41,314 nucleotides of DNA. Origin: Duncaniella sp. (lineage in GTDB: Bacteria > Bacteroidota > Bacteroidia > Bacteroidales > Muribaculaceae). The notes below the pieces were generated by a model. It had not been told where the DNA came from. It did not search any database and worked only from the letters and a program-made list of their open reading frames with translations. The first letter of the stretch is position 1. Every line of letters starts with the position of its first letter. This document shows, one piece after another, positions 1 through 7,130 of the stretch. The stretch covers positions 1 to 41,314 of the forward strand of contig JAIDJD010000257.1 in assembly GCA_029052375.1 (NCBI GenBank), read 5' to 3'. Both the position numbers and the translations under genes were made by a program.

Positions 1-1379
1 GCCCTGCTGTCTCCATACCCGAGGGATTTGGCCGCCTGATGGCCTCGATAGGCCTTGAGGAGCTCCCTGAGACGCTTGCCAAGGGCGTCCCGGAGGTCTC
101 CGTGCGCCTCAACCTCGCCAAGTCTCCCGAGCCTCCGGCCGGGGGCGAGCCGGTGCCCTGGTGTCCCGAAGGATATTACCTGCCCGAGCGTCCCCGCTTC
201 ACACTCGACCCGCGTCTCCACCAGGGGCTCTATTACGTCCAGGAGGGCGCGTCGATGTTCCACGCCCTGGTGGCTTCTCATCTTGTATCCGCCATAGGGC
301 GTCCCGTCCGTGTGCTCGACTCGTGCGCGGCCCCGGGAGGCAAGACCACCGCTGTCATGAGCCGTCTCCCAGAGGGGTCGTTCACGGTGGCCAACGAGAT
401 TATCCCCGCCCGCGCCGCCGTCCTGCGCGAGAACCTCCTCAAGTGGGGCGACCCGTCTGTGATGGTGACACGCGCCGACACGGCGGTCTTCGGCAGTCTC
501 GGCGAGACGTTCGACATCATCATAGCCGATGTCCCCTGCTCGGGCGAGGGTATGATGCGCAAGGACCCCGACGCCGCGGCCCAGTGGAGCCCCGGGCTGG
601 TAGAGGAGTGTGCCGCGCTCCAGCGCCGCATCGTGGCCAATATATGGCCGTCGCTCCGTCCGGGCGGATACCTTGTCTACAGCACCTGCACCTTCAACCG
701 CTCTGAGGACGAGGAGAATGTGGCCTGGATAGCCCGGGAGTTCGGCGCCGAGGGAGTGGAGATTCCTGTCGACCCCTCGTGGGGCATCGCCCCCGGCATA
801 GACACCGCGTATCCCTGCCGCCGCTTCATCCCCGGGCGCACACGCGGCGAGGGGCTCTTTGTGGCCGTTCTGCGCAAGCCGGGCACTCTCCCCTCTGCCG
901 TTTCTGCTCCGCACAAGGATAAGAAACAGAAGCAGAAGAAGGGTCAGAAGGGCCCTGCGGTTGATATTTCCTCTCTCTCGGCCCATCTGCTCAATCCCGA
1001 GAGGTTCACCATCTCGGCCACAGAAGAGCGCGTCACAGCCTTTCCTGCGGCCCATCTCGACCTCCTCCACAGGATTTCGGGCGTGGCCGATGTCATCCAC
1101 GAGGGGATACCGCTGGCCGCCGTCAAGGGGCGCGACCTCATCCCGGCCCATGCCCTCGCTCTCTCCACGGCCCTCTCCCCCGACACATATCCGCGGGTCG
1201 AGCTCTCGGAAGAGCAGGCGCTCGACTACCTGCGCGGCACCCTCGCATCGCTCCCTGACGGCACCCCCAGGGGACACGTCCTTGTCACCTTCGGCGGCCG
1301 GCCCCTCGGATGGATGAAAAACCTCGGCTCACGCGCCAACAACCTCTACCCCAACCCGTTCAGAATCAAAAAATTGTAA
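1..1379 (+). CDS. rsmF: RsmF-like 16S rRNA (cytosine-C5) methyltransferase, 5' end cut by window
   Basis: This is a NOL1/NOP2/Sun-family SAM-dependent enzyme that makes 5-methylcytosine in rRNA in the cytoplasm. The frame is open to the left edge. The residues before the first ATG (at 39), including IPEGFGRLM, look like the family's N-terminal helix, so the true start lies outside the window. Numbered from that ATG, the SAM motif DSCAAPGGKT is at about 94-103. The two cysteines of the m5C mechanism lie in DVPCSGEGM (about 164-172) and YSTCTF (about 214-219). A lysine-rich linker (near 290) leads to a C-terminal domain ending in LGWMKNLGSRANNLYPNPFR, typical of RsmF rather than RsmB. An AT-rich repeat and trmD follow 47 bases downstream on the same strand. 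The family is certain; the exact target cytosine is inferred. Confidence 0.9.
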   Translation, partial: PAVSIPEGFGRLMASIGLEELPETLAKGVPEVSVRLNLAKSPEPPAGGEPVPWCPEGYYLPERPRFTLDPRLHQGLYYVQEGASMFHALVASHLVSAIGRPVRVLDSCAAPGGKTTAVMSRLPEGSFTVANEIIPARAAVLRENLLKWGDPSVMVTRADTAVFGSLGETFDIIIADVPCSGEGMMRKDPDAAAQWSPGLVEECAALQRRIVANIWPSLRPGGYLVYSTCTFNRSEDEENVAWIAREFGAEGVEIPVDPSWGIAPGIDTAYPCRRFIPGRTRGEGLFVAVLRKPGTLPSAVSAPHKDKKQKQKKGQKGPAVDISSLSAHLLNPERFTISATEERVTAFPAAHLDLLHRISGVADVIHEGIPLAAVKGRDLIPAHALALSTALSPDTYPRVELSEEQALDYLRGTLASLPDGTPRGHVLVTFGGRPLGWMKNLGSRANNLYPNPFRIKKL

Positions 1380-1420
1380 ATGCTCAATTTTCAATTCTAA
1401 ATTCTCAATTTCCAATTCCA
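1380..1420. repeat. ATTCTCAATT-type AT-rich repeat between rsmF and trmD
   Basis: Right after the rsmF stop codon the sequence becomes overlapping copies of CAATTTTCAATTCT and ATTCTCAATTTC, far more AT-rich than the flanking genes. It is the reverse orientation of the GAATTGAGAAT blocks at 12165, 14460, 16939 and 35651 and, in gene sense, behind ubiE. It is open in the trmD frame and would give a spurious N-terminal extension (NAQFSILNSQF) if an upstream start were chosen. Confidence 0.7.
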
Positions 1421-1426
1421 GACCCC

Positions 1427-2110
1427 ATGCGTATCGATATACTCACCGTTCTCCCCGAGATGCTCGAGAGCCCTCTCGGATGCTCAATACTGAAGCGCGC
1501 CCAGGACAAGGGTCTCTGCGAGATACACGTCCACAACCTGCGCGACTGGAGCACCAACAAGCACCGCAAGGTAGACTCCTATCCCTTCGGAGGCGAGGCC
1601 GGCATGGTGATGCAGATAGAACCCGTAGACCGCGCCATATCTCAGCTCAAGGCCGAGCGCGAGTACGACGAGGTGATATTCACCTCGCCTGACGGCGAAC
1701 AGTTCAACCAGCCCATGGCCAACTCGCTCTCCCTCGCCGAGAACCTCATCATACTCTGCGGCCACTACAAGGGCGTCGACTACCGCATCCGCGAACATCT
1801 CGTGACCAAAGAAATCTCCATCGGCGACTACGTCCTCACCGGAGGCGAGATACCCGCCGTGGTCATAGCCGACTCCATCATCCGCCTCATACCCGGCGCC
1901 ATAGGCGATGAGCAGAGCGCCCTCTCGGACTCCTTCCAGGACAATCTCCTCGCCCCTCCCGTCTACGCCCGCCCCGCCGAATACAACGGCTGGCGTGTTC
2001 CCGACGTCCTCCTCTCCGGCCACAAGGCCAAGATAGACGAGTGGAAACACGAGCAGGCCCTCGAGCGCACCCTCCGCCTCCGCCCCGACCTCCTCGAGAG
2101 TGCAGAATGA
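1427..2110 (+). CDS. trmD: tRNA (guanine37-N1)-methyltransferase TrmD
   Basis: TrmD uses SAM to methylate G37 next to the anticodon, preventing +1 frameshifts. The 227-residue protein starts MRIDILTVLPEM. The SPOUT trefoil-knot signature is clear: GHYKGVDYRI, then ISIGDYVLTGGEIPAVV (about residues 130-145), and the C-terminal VPDVLLSGHKAKIDEWKHEQ. The ATG at 1427 was chosen because the frame further upstream only translates the AT-rich repeat. The length fits the shorter TrmD proteins of this phylum. It follows rsmF on the same strand, and both modify RNA of the translation machinery, so cotranscription is likely. Confidence 0.97.
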   Translation: MRIDILTVLPEMLESPLGCSILKRAQDKGLCEIHVHNLRDWSTNKHRKVDSYPFGGEAGMVMQIEPVDRAISQLKAEREYDEVIFTSPDGEQFNQPMANSLSLAENLIILCGHYKGVDYRIREHLVTKEISIGDYVLTGGEIPAVVIADSIIRLIPGAIGDEQSALSDSFQDNLLAPPVYARPAEYNGWRVPDVLLSGHKAKIDEWKHEQALERTLRLRPDLLESAE

Positions 2111-2129
2111 CCGTTCAATACATAGTCAT

Positions 2130-2209
2130 GCAACCTAACGGCGGAGCCCTACTATCAAGGGCGGAGCCCTCATGATTGCCAAACAGACTGCAACCTAACG
2201 GCGGAGCCC
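2130..2209 (+). repeat. Direct repeat of a GCGGAGCCC-containing 20-mer
   Basis: The 20-mer GCAACCTAACGGCGGAGCCC occurs at 2130-2149 and again at 2190-2209. Between them, at 2158-2170, lies AGGGCGGAGCCCT, a five-base-pair stem with a GGA loop. All are members of the short GGA-loop hairpin family that recurs in this window's spacers. No open frame or promoter was seen in the 2111-2346 spacer apart from these and the terminator. Confidence 0.6.
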
Positions 2210-2277
2210 CCGGTTAGCTTCCTGGAAGATGTTTCCACAGATTTCCACTTGCCGTTTGGAAAATCGATGACATAAAA

Positions 2278-2317
2278 ATCCCGGCCCCGCAAGATTGTGG
2301 TCTCGCGGGGCCGGGAT
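2278..2317 (-). terminator. Intrinsic terminator between convergent trmD and rubrerythrin
   Basis: Arms 2278-2290 and 2305-2317 form a perfect 13-bp GC-rich stem (ATCCCGGCCCCGC against its complement) with a 14-base loop. On the minus strand the stem is followed by TTTT, the normal layout for ending the rubrerythrin transcript. On the plus strand the T tract is weak, so it may act less well for trmD. Confidence 0.85.
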
Positions 2318-2346
2318 GCTTTATGTATTATGTCAGGTTAACAGCT

Positions 2347-2943
2347 TCAGATGATGTCTTCGTAGTCCATGCCCATATAGTGCTGATAGGGATGGTCGCA
2401 GGCCGGACAGGTCTCGGGCGGCTCGGTGCCTGTGTACTCGTATCCGCATACGAGACACTTCCAGAGGATAGGTTTCTCGCGTTTCCACACGGTGTCCTCC
2501 TTGACCTGCTTCAGGTAGTGGAGAAAACGGCGTCGGTGGCCGCTCTCTATCTCGGCTATGGCACGGAAGTGCGAGGCTATCTCGGTGAATCCTTCCTCGT
2601 CGGCCACCTTGGCGGCCGCCTGATACTGTTCGGTGCCCTCAACGAGTTCTTCCTGGGCCGCAATCTCGAGATTCTGCTCTGTGGTGCCTATGATGCCGGC
2701 GTCTACGCCGGGCATCGTAACGTCTGCCTGGCCGCCCTCGAGCATCTTGAAGAAGACCTTGGCGTGGCGCAGCTCGTTGGCCGCGGTGTCGTTGAATATC
2801 TGCTGTACGGGGAAATATTTTTCCTTCTCTGCCTGCTGGGCGTAGAAGGTATATCGGCTGTAGGCCGAGGATTCGGAGAGGTAGGCGCGCACAATCGCTT
2901 TCTCGGTGCGTGTCCCCTTGATGCTTTTCTTACCTTTTGCCAT
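2347..2943 (-). CDS. rbr: Rubrerythrin
   Basis: Rubrerythrin is a cytoplasmic non-haem iron peroxidase that reduces hydrogen peroxide in anaerobes. The 198 residues show the two-domain layout. First comes a ferritin-like four-helix bundle with the diiron ligands in ESSAYSRYTFY (about 24-34), ANELRHAK (about 55-62) and the later AEIESGHRRRF. A C-terminal rubredoxin-like iron site follows, with Cys163, Cys166, Cys179 and Cys182 (WKCLVCG and CPAC). It stands alone with a terminator behind it. No convincing TAnnTTTG promoter was seen in the 72 bases upstream, so read-through from the metal permease gene is possible. Identity is firm. Confidence 0.97.
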   Translation of the reverse strand: MAKGKKSIKGTRTEKAIVRAYLSESSAYSRYTFYAQQAEKEKYFPVQQIFNDTAANELRHAKVFFKMLEGGQADVTMPGVDAGIIGTTEQNLEIAAQEELVEGTEQYQAAAKVADEEGFTEIASHFRAIAEIESGHRRRFLHYLKQVKEDTVWKREKPILWKCLVCGYEYTGTEPPETCPACDHPYQHYMGMDYEDII

Positions 2944-3015
2944 AGTGTTGTTTTGTTATGGTTTGCTTTTCCTACAACACTCATGGCTCGTCCAGAGTTC
3001 AGAATGGGTGGGGGA

Positions 3016-3819
3016 TTATTGTTTTCCGGCGGCGAGGGCGCAGAGCCTTGCCAGGACGTAGACACCGGCCATGGTCAGCACTATCAGCGCCGAGCAAGGC
3101 ACCTCCACCACAAGACCGAGCATCAGTCCGCCGGTCGAGCACACGAGCGAGACAGCTATGCTCAGCCACATTATAGACTTGAAACGCCTGGCGAAGACCT
3201 CGGCGGTCATCTGCGGCATGGCCAGCATGGACATCAGGAGCATCACGCCTACCAGGCGTATGGTCAGCACAATGCAGACAGCCGTCAGCACGGTCATGGC
3301 TGTGGACACAAACCCTACTGGGAGCCCCCTGACCCGCGCGAAGTCGGGGTCGAAGGCGCATATCACTATCTTGTCGTACATCGAGGCCATGAAGATGACA
3401 AGCAGGGCCGTGAAGCCTCCGAACATCCACAGGTCTCCGCGCGATATGGTGAGGATGTTGCCGAAGAGAAAGCTGTTGAGCTCGGGGACATATCCGGGCG
3501 TCAGAAAGATGAAGATGGTGCCTATGGCCATGCCGAAGGCCCAGATGACCGCTATGGCCGAGTCTTCGCGGACGCGGTGGCGGGCAGACACCCACTGGAC
3601 GCCGAGCGACGAGGCCACCGCAAAGAGCGCGGCTGTGGCCACGGGGCTGACGCCGAGATAATATCCGAGGCCAAGGCCTCCGAAGCAGGCGTGGGTGACG
3701 CCGCCGGATATGGAGACAAGACGGCGGCTCACAATATATGTGCCTATCATAGCCGACGCAACGCTCAGAAGCACCACCCCGACAAGGGCATTGATAAAGA
3801 ATCCGTAACTGAACATCAT
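3016..3819 (-). CDS. Metal (zinc/manganese-type) ABC transporter permease
   Basis: This is an inner-membrane permease of the ABC-3 (ZnuB/MntB/TroC) family, which moves divalent metals with a separate ATPase and binding protein. The 267 residues are strongly hydrophobic with about eight membrane segments. They carry family features such as SRRLVSISGGVTHACFGGLG near residue 31 and TIRLVGVMLLMSMLAMPQMTA in the second half. It starts one base after the stop of the upstream small gene. MMFSY gives two adjacent ATG codons; either could be used. No ATP-binding or substrate-binding partner is nearby on this window, so it is an orphan permease here. Which metal it carries cannot be told from sequence. 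Confidence 0.9.
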   Translation of the reverse strand: MMFSYGFFINALVGVVLLSVASAMIGTYIVSRRLVSISGGVTHACFGGLGLGYYLGVSPVATAALFAVASSLGVQWVSARHRVREDSAIAVIWAFGMAIGTIFIFLTPGYVPELNSFLFGNILTISRGDLWMFGGFTALLVIFMASMYDKIVICAFDPDFARVRGLPVGFVSTAMTVLTAVCIVLTIRLVGVMLLMSMLAMPQMTAEVFARRFKSIMWLSIAVSLVCSTGGLMLGLVVEVPCSALIVLTMAGVYVLARLCALAAGKQ

Positions 3820-3820
3820 T

Positions 3821-4219
3821 TCAGGATGGTTTATTGGCAGAGCTCTCTTCGCAGAGCATCACCCACTCGTCCCGGAGGGTTTCGGGCAGTTCGATGCCGC
3901 GCCGGCCGAGGGCCGCGCCCCAGGCAAAGACATCCTCGGGCAGCAGCGTGTAGAGGACGTTGCGGAACTGCTCGATCTCATCGTCGTCATACGAGCCTCC
4001 GGCCCGACCCTTGTAGCGGTCGAGCTCCTCGTCGTCGAAGTAGAGCGGCCCGTCGGCGCTCACGGCCTTCTTCTCGCAGACTGCGTGCAGGCCGCAACAT
4101 TCATCGCTCTCGGCCCTCTCCTCGGTCCGGGGTGCGGCGGATGGGTCGGGCCTGTGGGTCAGCTTCAGGATGACGCCCGTGAGGACGAGGACACCCAAGA
4201 TTATCAGCGCCCCGGTCAT
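3821..4219 (-). CDS. Conserved small membrane-anchored protein of unknown function
   Basis: The 132-residue protein has one N-terminal membrane helix (about residues 4-20) and a soluble acidic tail. Visible features are a cysteine cluster ECCGLHAVCEK (about 40-50), FDDEELDRYKGR, and a predicted helical segment DDDEIEQFRNVLYTLLPEDV. I recall similar proteins in Bacteroidota next to aroA and a metal permease, but no function is established to my knowledge. Its start overlaps the end of aroA by four bases (ATGA) and its stop is one base from the permease start, so translation of the three is probably coupled. A role beside the permease, perhaps binding metal through the cysteines, is speculation. 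Confidence 0.8.
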   Translation of the reverse strand: MTGALIILGVLVLTGVILKLTHRPDPSAAPRTEERAESDECCGLHAVCEKKAVSADGPLYFDDEELDRYKGRAGGSYDDDEIEQFRNVLYTLLPEDVFAWGAALGRRGIELPETLRDEWVMLCEESSANKPS

Positions 4220-5478
4220 CCTTCGGCCTCCTCTTCAATCTCCTGTATGGTGAATCCCGCTCCGGCGAGCTGTTCCCAGAACTCAGGATAAGACTTGTTG
4301 ACGACGTCGGGGTCGCATATCACAATCCCGGGCAGGAATATCGACGCCGGGGCCAGGGCCATGGCCATACGGTGGTCGTCGTATGTCTCGAACACCGGCA
4401 GCTCGCGTATGGGATTGCGCCTGCCGTCCCACTCCATCGTGCCGTGGACGGGAGTGTCTATCACGACGCCGACCTTGAGCATCTCGGCACAGAGGGCCGC
4501 TATGCGGTCGGTCTCCTTGATGGCCAGCGTCCCGAGGCCGGTGAAGCGGAAGGGATAGCCGAGCATTGCGCAGGTCACGGTCGCGTAGGGCACGAGGTCG
4601 GGGTTGTCCGAGAAGTCTATCACGGCCCTTGCGTCGGGGTCGGGGTTGGCCAGGAGGTCTGTGCCTCCCTCCTCGCCCGGCTCGGTGACCACGCCGAGGC
4701 GCGAGTATATGTCGGCCAGGCGGCGGTCTCCCTGGACAGAGCCTTCTGTGGCCAGGTTCGAGACATTTATGATGCCGGCGGCCATGGCCTCGGTCTCATA
4801 CCATGCGGCCGCGGCGCTCCAGTCTCCCTCTATGGGGCGTGGACAGGCGGGAGCGCGGTATGAGCCGTGGGGCACCGAGACACCCCCGGGGGTCAGCTCG
4901 CCCTCCACACCGGCGTCGGCCATCAGTCTGAGCGTCATCTGTATGTAGGGACGCGAGACGGGGTCGCCCTTGAACACTATCTTAAGTCCCTGCCTCATCA
5001 GCGGGGCTATCATCAGCAGGGCCGAGATATACTGAGAGCTCACCGTGGCGTCCATCTCTATCTCGCCGCCCTCGAGCCTCCTGCCCGTGACGGCGAGCGG
5101 CGGAAATCCCTCCTCGCCCTCATACTCTATGTCGGCGCCGAGGGCCCTCAGGGCATCCACGAGCACACCTATGGGCCTGTGGCGCATACGTTCCGAGCCG
5201 TCGAGGCGCACACGGCGGCCCTCCTGCACGGCATAGAAGGCGGTGAGGAAGCGCATGGTGGTGCCGCCGGCGCCGCAGTCGACCTCCACGGCCTCGGGGT
5301 CGGACAATGCATTGGCTATGAGGCGTGTGTCGTCACACTCGGCCACGGGCGCCGGTGCGGGCGCGCCGGGTGTCAGCGCCGCTATCACCAGGGCGCGGGC
5401 GCTCTGGCTCTTGGAGAGGGGCAGGGTGACGCGTGCCTCCATGAAGTCTTCGGGGGGGAATATTCTGTATCTCTTCAT
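4216..5478 (-). CDS. aroA: 3-phosphoshikimate 1-carboxyvinyltransferase (EPSP synthase)
   Basis: AroA joins phosphoenolpyruvate to shikimate-3-phosphate, the sixth step of chorismate synthesis, in the cytoplasm. The 420 residues contain the substrate lysine region LPLSKSQSAR (Lys23), the CGAGGTTMRFL loop that replaces the usual GNAGTAMR, SSQYISALL, IKETDRIAAL (about 320-329) and YDDHRMAMAL (from about 366). The SKSQSAR form and the GAGGTT loop differ from enterobacterial AroA but resemble what I recall of Bacteroidota enzymes. No other shikimate gene is nearby; it lies inside a run of membrane-protein genes, 27 bases after the upstream one and overlapping the next by four. Confidence 0.96.
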   Translation of the reverse strand: MKRYRIFPPEDFMEARVTLPLSKSQSARALVIAALTPGAPAPAPVAECDDTRLIANALSDPEAVEVDCGAGGTTMRFLTAFYAVQEGRRVRLDGSERMRHRPIGVLVDALRALGADIEYEGEEGFPPLAVTGRRLEGGEIEMDATVSSQYISALLMIAPLMRQGLKIVFKGDPVSRPYIQMTLRLMADAGVEGELTPGGVSVPHGSYRAPACPRPIEGDWSAAAAWYETEAMAAGIINVSNLATEGSVQGDRRLADIYSRLGVVTEPGEEGGTDLLANPDPDARAVIDFSDNPDLVPYATVTCAMLGYPFRFTGLGTLAIKETDRIAALCAEMLKVGVVIDTPVHGTMEWDGRRNPIRELPVFETYDDHRMAMALAPASIFLPGIVICDPDVVNKSYPEFWEQLAGAGFTIQEIEEEAEG

Positions 5479-5505
5479 TGTGTCTTTATGTGCGTGGGGT
5501 ATGTT

Positions 5506-6084
5506 TCATCTTGCGGGATATACGGCTGTCAGCACCGTCTTTTCCTCGCCGCGCCACGGGAGGGTGGCGTAGTAGCGTTCTGTAACGAGCTCGACGGGGA
5601 TGCCCGAGCCCTGGTATGACTGCAGCACGCGCCCGAGCGAGTCGTCGGGCACAGAGATCCTGACGTCTGTCTTGAAGCTCCTGTCGGCCACGCTGCTCTC
5701 CGAGATTATCTCTCCCTCGTATGTCTTGAATATCACGCCGCGCTTCTCCACCCTTAGCACGTACCCTTTGATGCGTGAATCCTCGGCGTAGGGGTTGAAC
5801 CACCGTATCCACACACACGCGGCTGTGACGCCGAGCAGGATGGCTATGGTCCACCACACCCACCTGCGGTGACGGCGGCGTGGCCGCGGGGAGGGGTCTT
5901 GGGCTCCTCCTGCACCGCCGAACTCGAATGTCCGTGGGGGGGCGCCCTGCTCTCCGGCCGCGGGGTCTCCGGCCTGTGGGGCGGTGTCGTCACTGCTTGC
6001 CGGCCCTGTCTGTCCGGGCTCGGAGGTCTGCTGTGAGAAGTCGGTCAGGAAGCGGTCGTTCTTCTCGAGGTCAAAGAGTTTCAT
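5506..6084 (-). CDS. Single-helix membrane protein of unknown function
   Basis: The 192-residue protein starts MKLFDLEKND and has a Pro/Gly/Ala-rich, probably disordered cytoplasmic segment to about residue 65. An arginine-rich stretch (PRPRRRHRRW) and one membrane helix (about 72-92) follow. The compact extracytoplasmic domain contains GYVLRVEKRGVIFKTYEGE. That domain resembles a Bacteroidota family often mislabelled as a dehydrogenase; no enzyme motif is visible. The start at 6084 was chosen because it overlaps the upstream stop by four bases (ATGA) and gives a protein without a shadow extension. Its place between a membrane protein and aroA suggests cotranscription, not a function. Confidence 0.8.
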   Translation of the reverse strand: MKLFDLEKNDRFLTDFSQQTSEPGQTGPASSDDTAPQAGDPAAGEQGAPPRTFEFGGAGGAQDPSPRPRRRHRRWVWWTIAILLGVTAACVWIRWFNPYAEDSRIKGYVLRVEKRGVIFKTYEGEIISESSVADRSFKTDVRISVPDDSLGRVLQSYQGSGIPVELVTERYYATLPWRGEEKTVLTAVYPAR

Positions 6085-7130
6085 TTCTTGTTTTTTGTGA
6101 GGGCTATCCACCCGAAGGTGAAGAGGCCCAGGATGATGAGAGTGATAGTAGAGGTGCCCATCACCATATTGGCGAAGGCCGCGCTGTAGTCGCGTGTCAG
6201 CCCGGGCACATTGTAGAGCGACAGGCCGAAGATGAGGGCCCACTGGTAGGGGCCGATGCCGCCGTTGGAGGGGACGCCCATCGAGATGCTCGTGAGTATG
6301 AAGCATACCATCAGCGCCTTGAAGCCGTATGTGCCTGTCACCTCGGCCGTCAGCGGGAAGGCTTGGAAGGCCATCCACAGCGAGGCTATGTAGGCCCCCC
6401 AGATAAAGACGGTGTAGAAGAGCCACTTGCCCTTGCCGTCCATGCGTACTATGACGGCAAATCCCTGCCACAGTCCTGCCAGAATGCCGCGCACGGCCCT
6501 TACCATCCTGTGGCCGGGGTGTCTGGCCCAGAGCCATACACAGGCGCCTGCGGCCAGGAAGATGCCGGCCCAGAGCCACGGAGAGGTCAGCAGGGCCAGG
6601 AAGAACGAGGGCTCGGCCGGGTCTGACGTGTCAAGCTCCTCGGGGCGGATGAAGCTCATCAGCTGTGACGCCGCGAAGGTGAAGGTGGCCAGCGTCAGCA
6701 GCAGCACGGCGAGGGTGTCCGTCAGGCGGTCGGCCACCATCGAGCCGAACACCTTGGTGAAGGGTGCGTTCTGGCGCTGGGCCACGAATCCCGTGCGCCA
6801 CAGCTCGCCGAGCCTCGGCAGCACGAGGTTGACCGAATAGGTGCCGAAGATACTCAGCGTCAGCTCCCACAGTCCCGAGCGTATCCCGAGGGCCTTGAGC
6901 TGGAGCTGCCAGCGGGCCGCGCGGGCCACATGGGCCGCGATGGTCAGGGCGATGTTGGCCCACATCCAGCGGAAGTCACACTCGGTCTTCATCGTCTGCC
7001 ACATGGCCTTGAAGTCCATGCCGCGGAACAGCAGCCAGCAGAGCCCCGCGCTGATGGCCAGGGGCAGTATGGCGCCGCCCAGCAGCCTGCGGGCCTTGTG
7101 GCCGCCCGCTATGCTGTCTGTCTGTGTCAT
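6081..7130 (-). CDS. Lysylphosphatidylglycerol synthase TM-region-like membrane protein
   Basis: The 349-residue polytopic protein belongs to the UPF0104/LPG_synthase_TM family of flippase-like integral membrane proteins. Visible family features are ARAARWQLQLKALG (about 70-83), the conserved LPRLGELWRTGFVAQRQN segment, DRLTDTLAVLLL, and a late GVPSNGGIGPYQWALIFGLS. About eight hydrophobic helices can be counted. There is no C-terminal aminoacyl-transfer domain, so it is not a full MprF. Some members move or help export lipids; the substrate here is unknown. The ATG at 7130 overlaps the upstream stop by four bases, and its own stop overlaps the next start by four. Confidence 0.88.
   Translation of the reverse strand: MTQTDSIAGGHKARRLLGGAILPLAISAGLCWLLFRGMDFKAMWQTMKTECDFRWMWANIALTIAAHVARAARWQLQLKALGIRSGLWELTLSIFGTYSVNLVLPRLGELWRTGFVAQRQNAPFTKVFGSMVADRLTDTLAVLLLTLATFTFAASQLMSFIRPEELDTSDPAEPSFFLALLTSPWLWAGIFLAAGACVWLWARHPGHRMVRAVRGILAGLWQGFAVIVRMDGKGKWLFYTVFIWGAYIASLWMAFQAFPLTAEVTGTYGFKALMVCFILTSISMGVPSNGGIGPYQWALIFGLSLYNVPGLTRDYSAAFANMVMGTSTITLIILGLFTFGWIALTKNKK

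Noticed and set aside
1310..1426. Longer trmD start overlapping rsmF
   Set aside because: The added residues translate the AT-rich repeat and are absent from TrmD proteins.
2323..4173. Long plus-strand open frame (616 codons) opposite rubrerythrin and the metal permease
   Set aside because: It runs antisense through two clear families and only reflects the high GC content and codon bias of the true genes.
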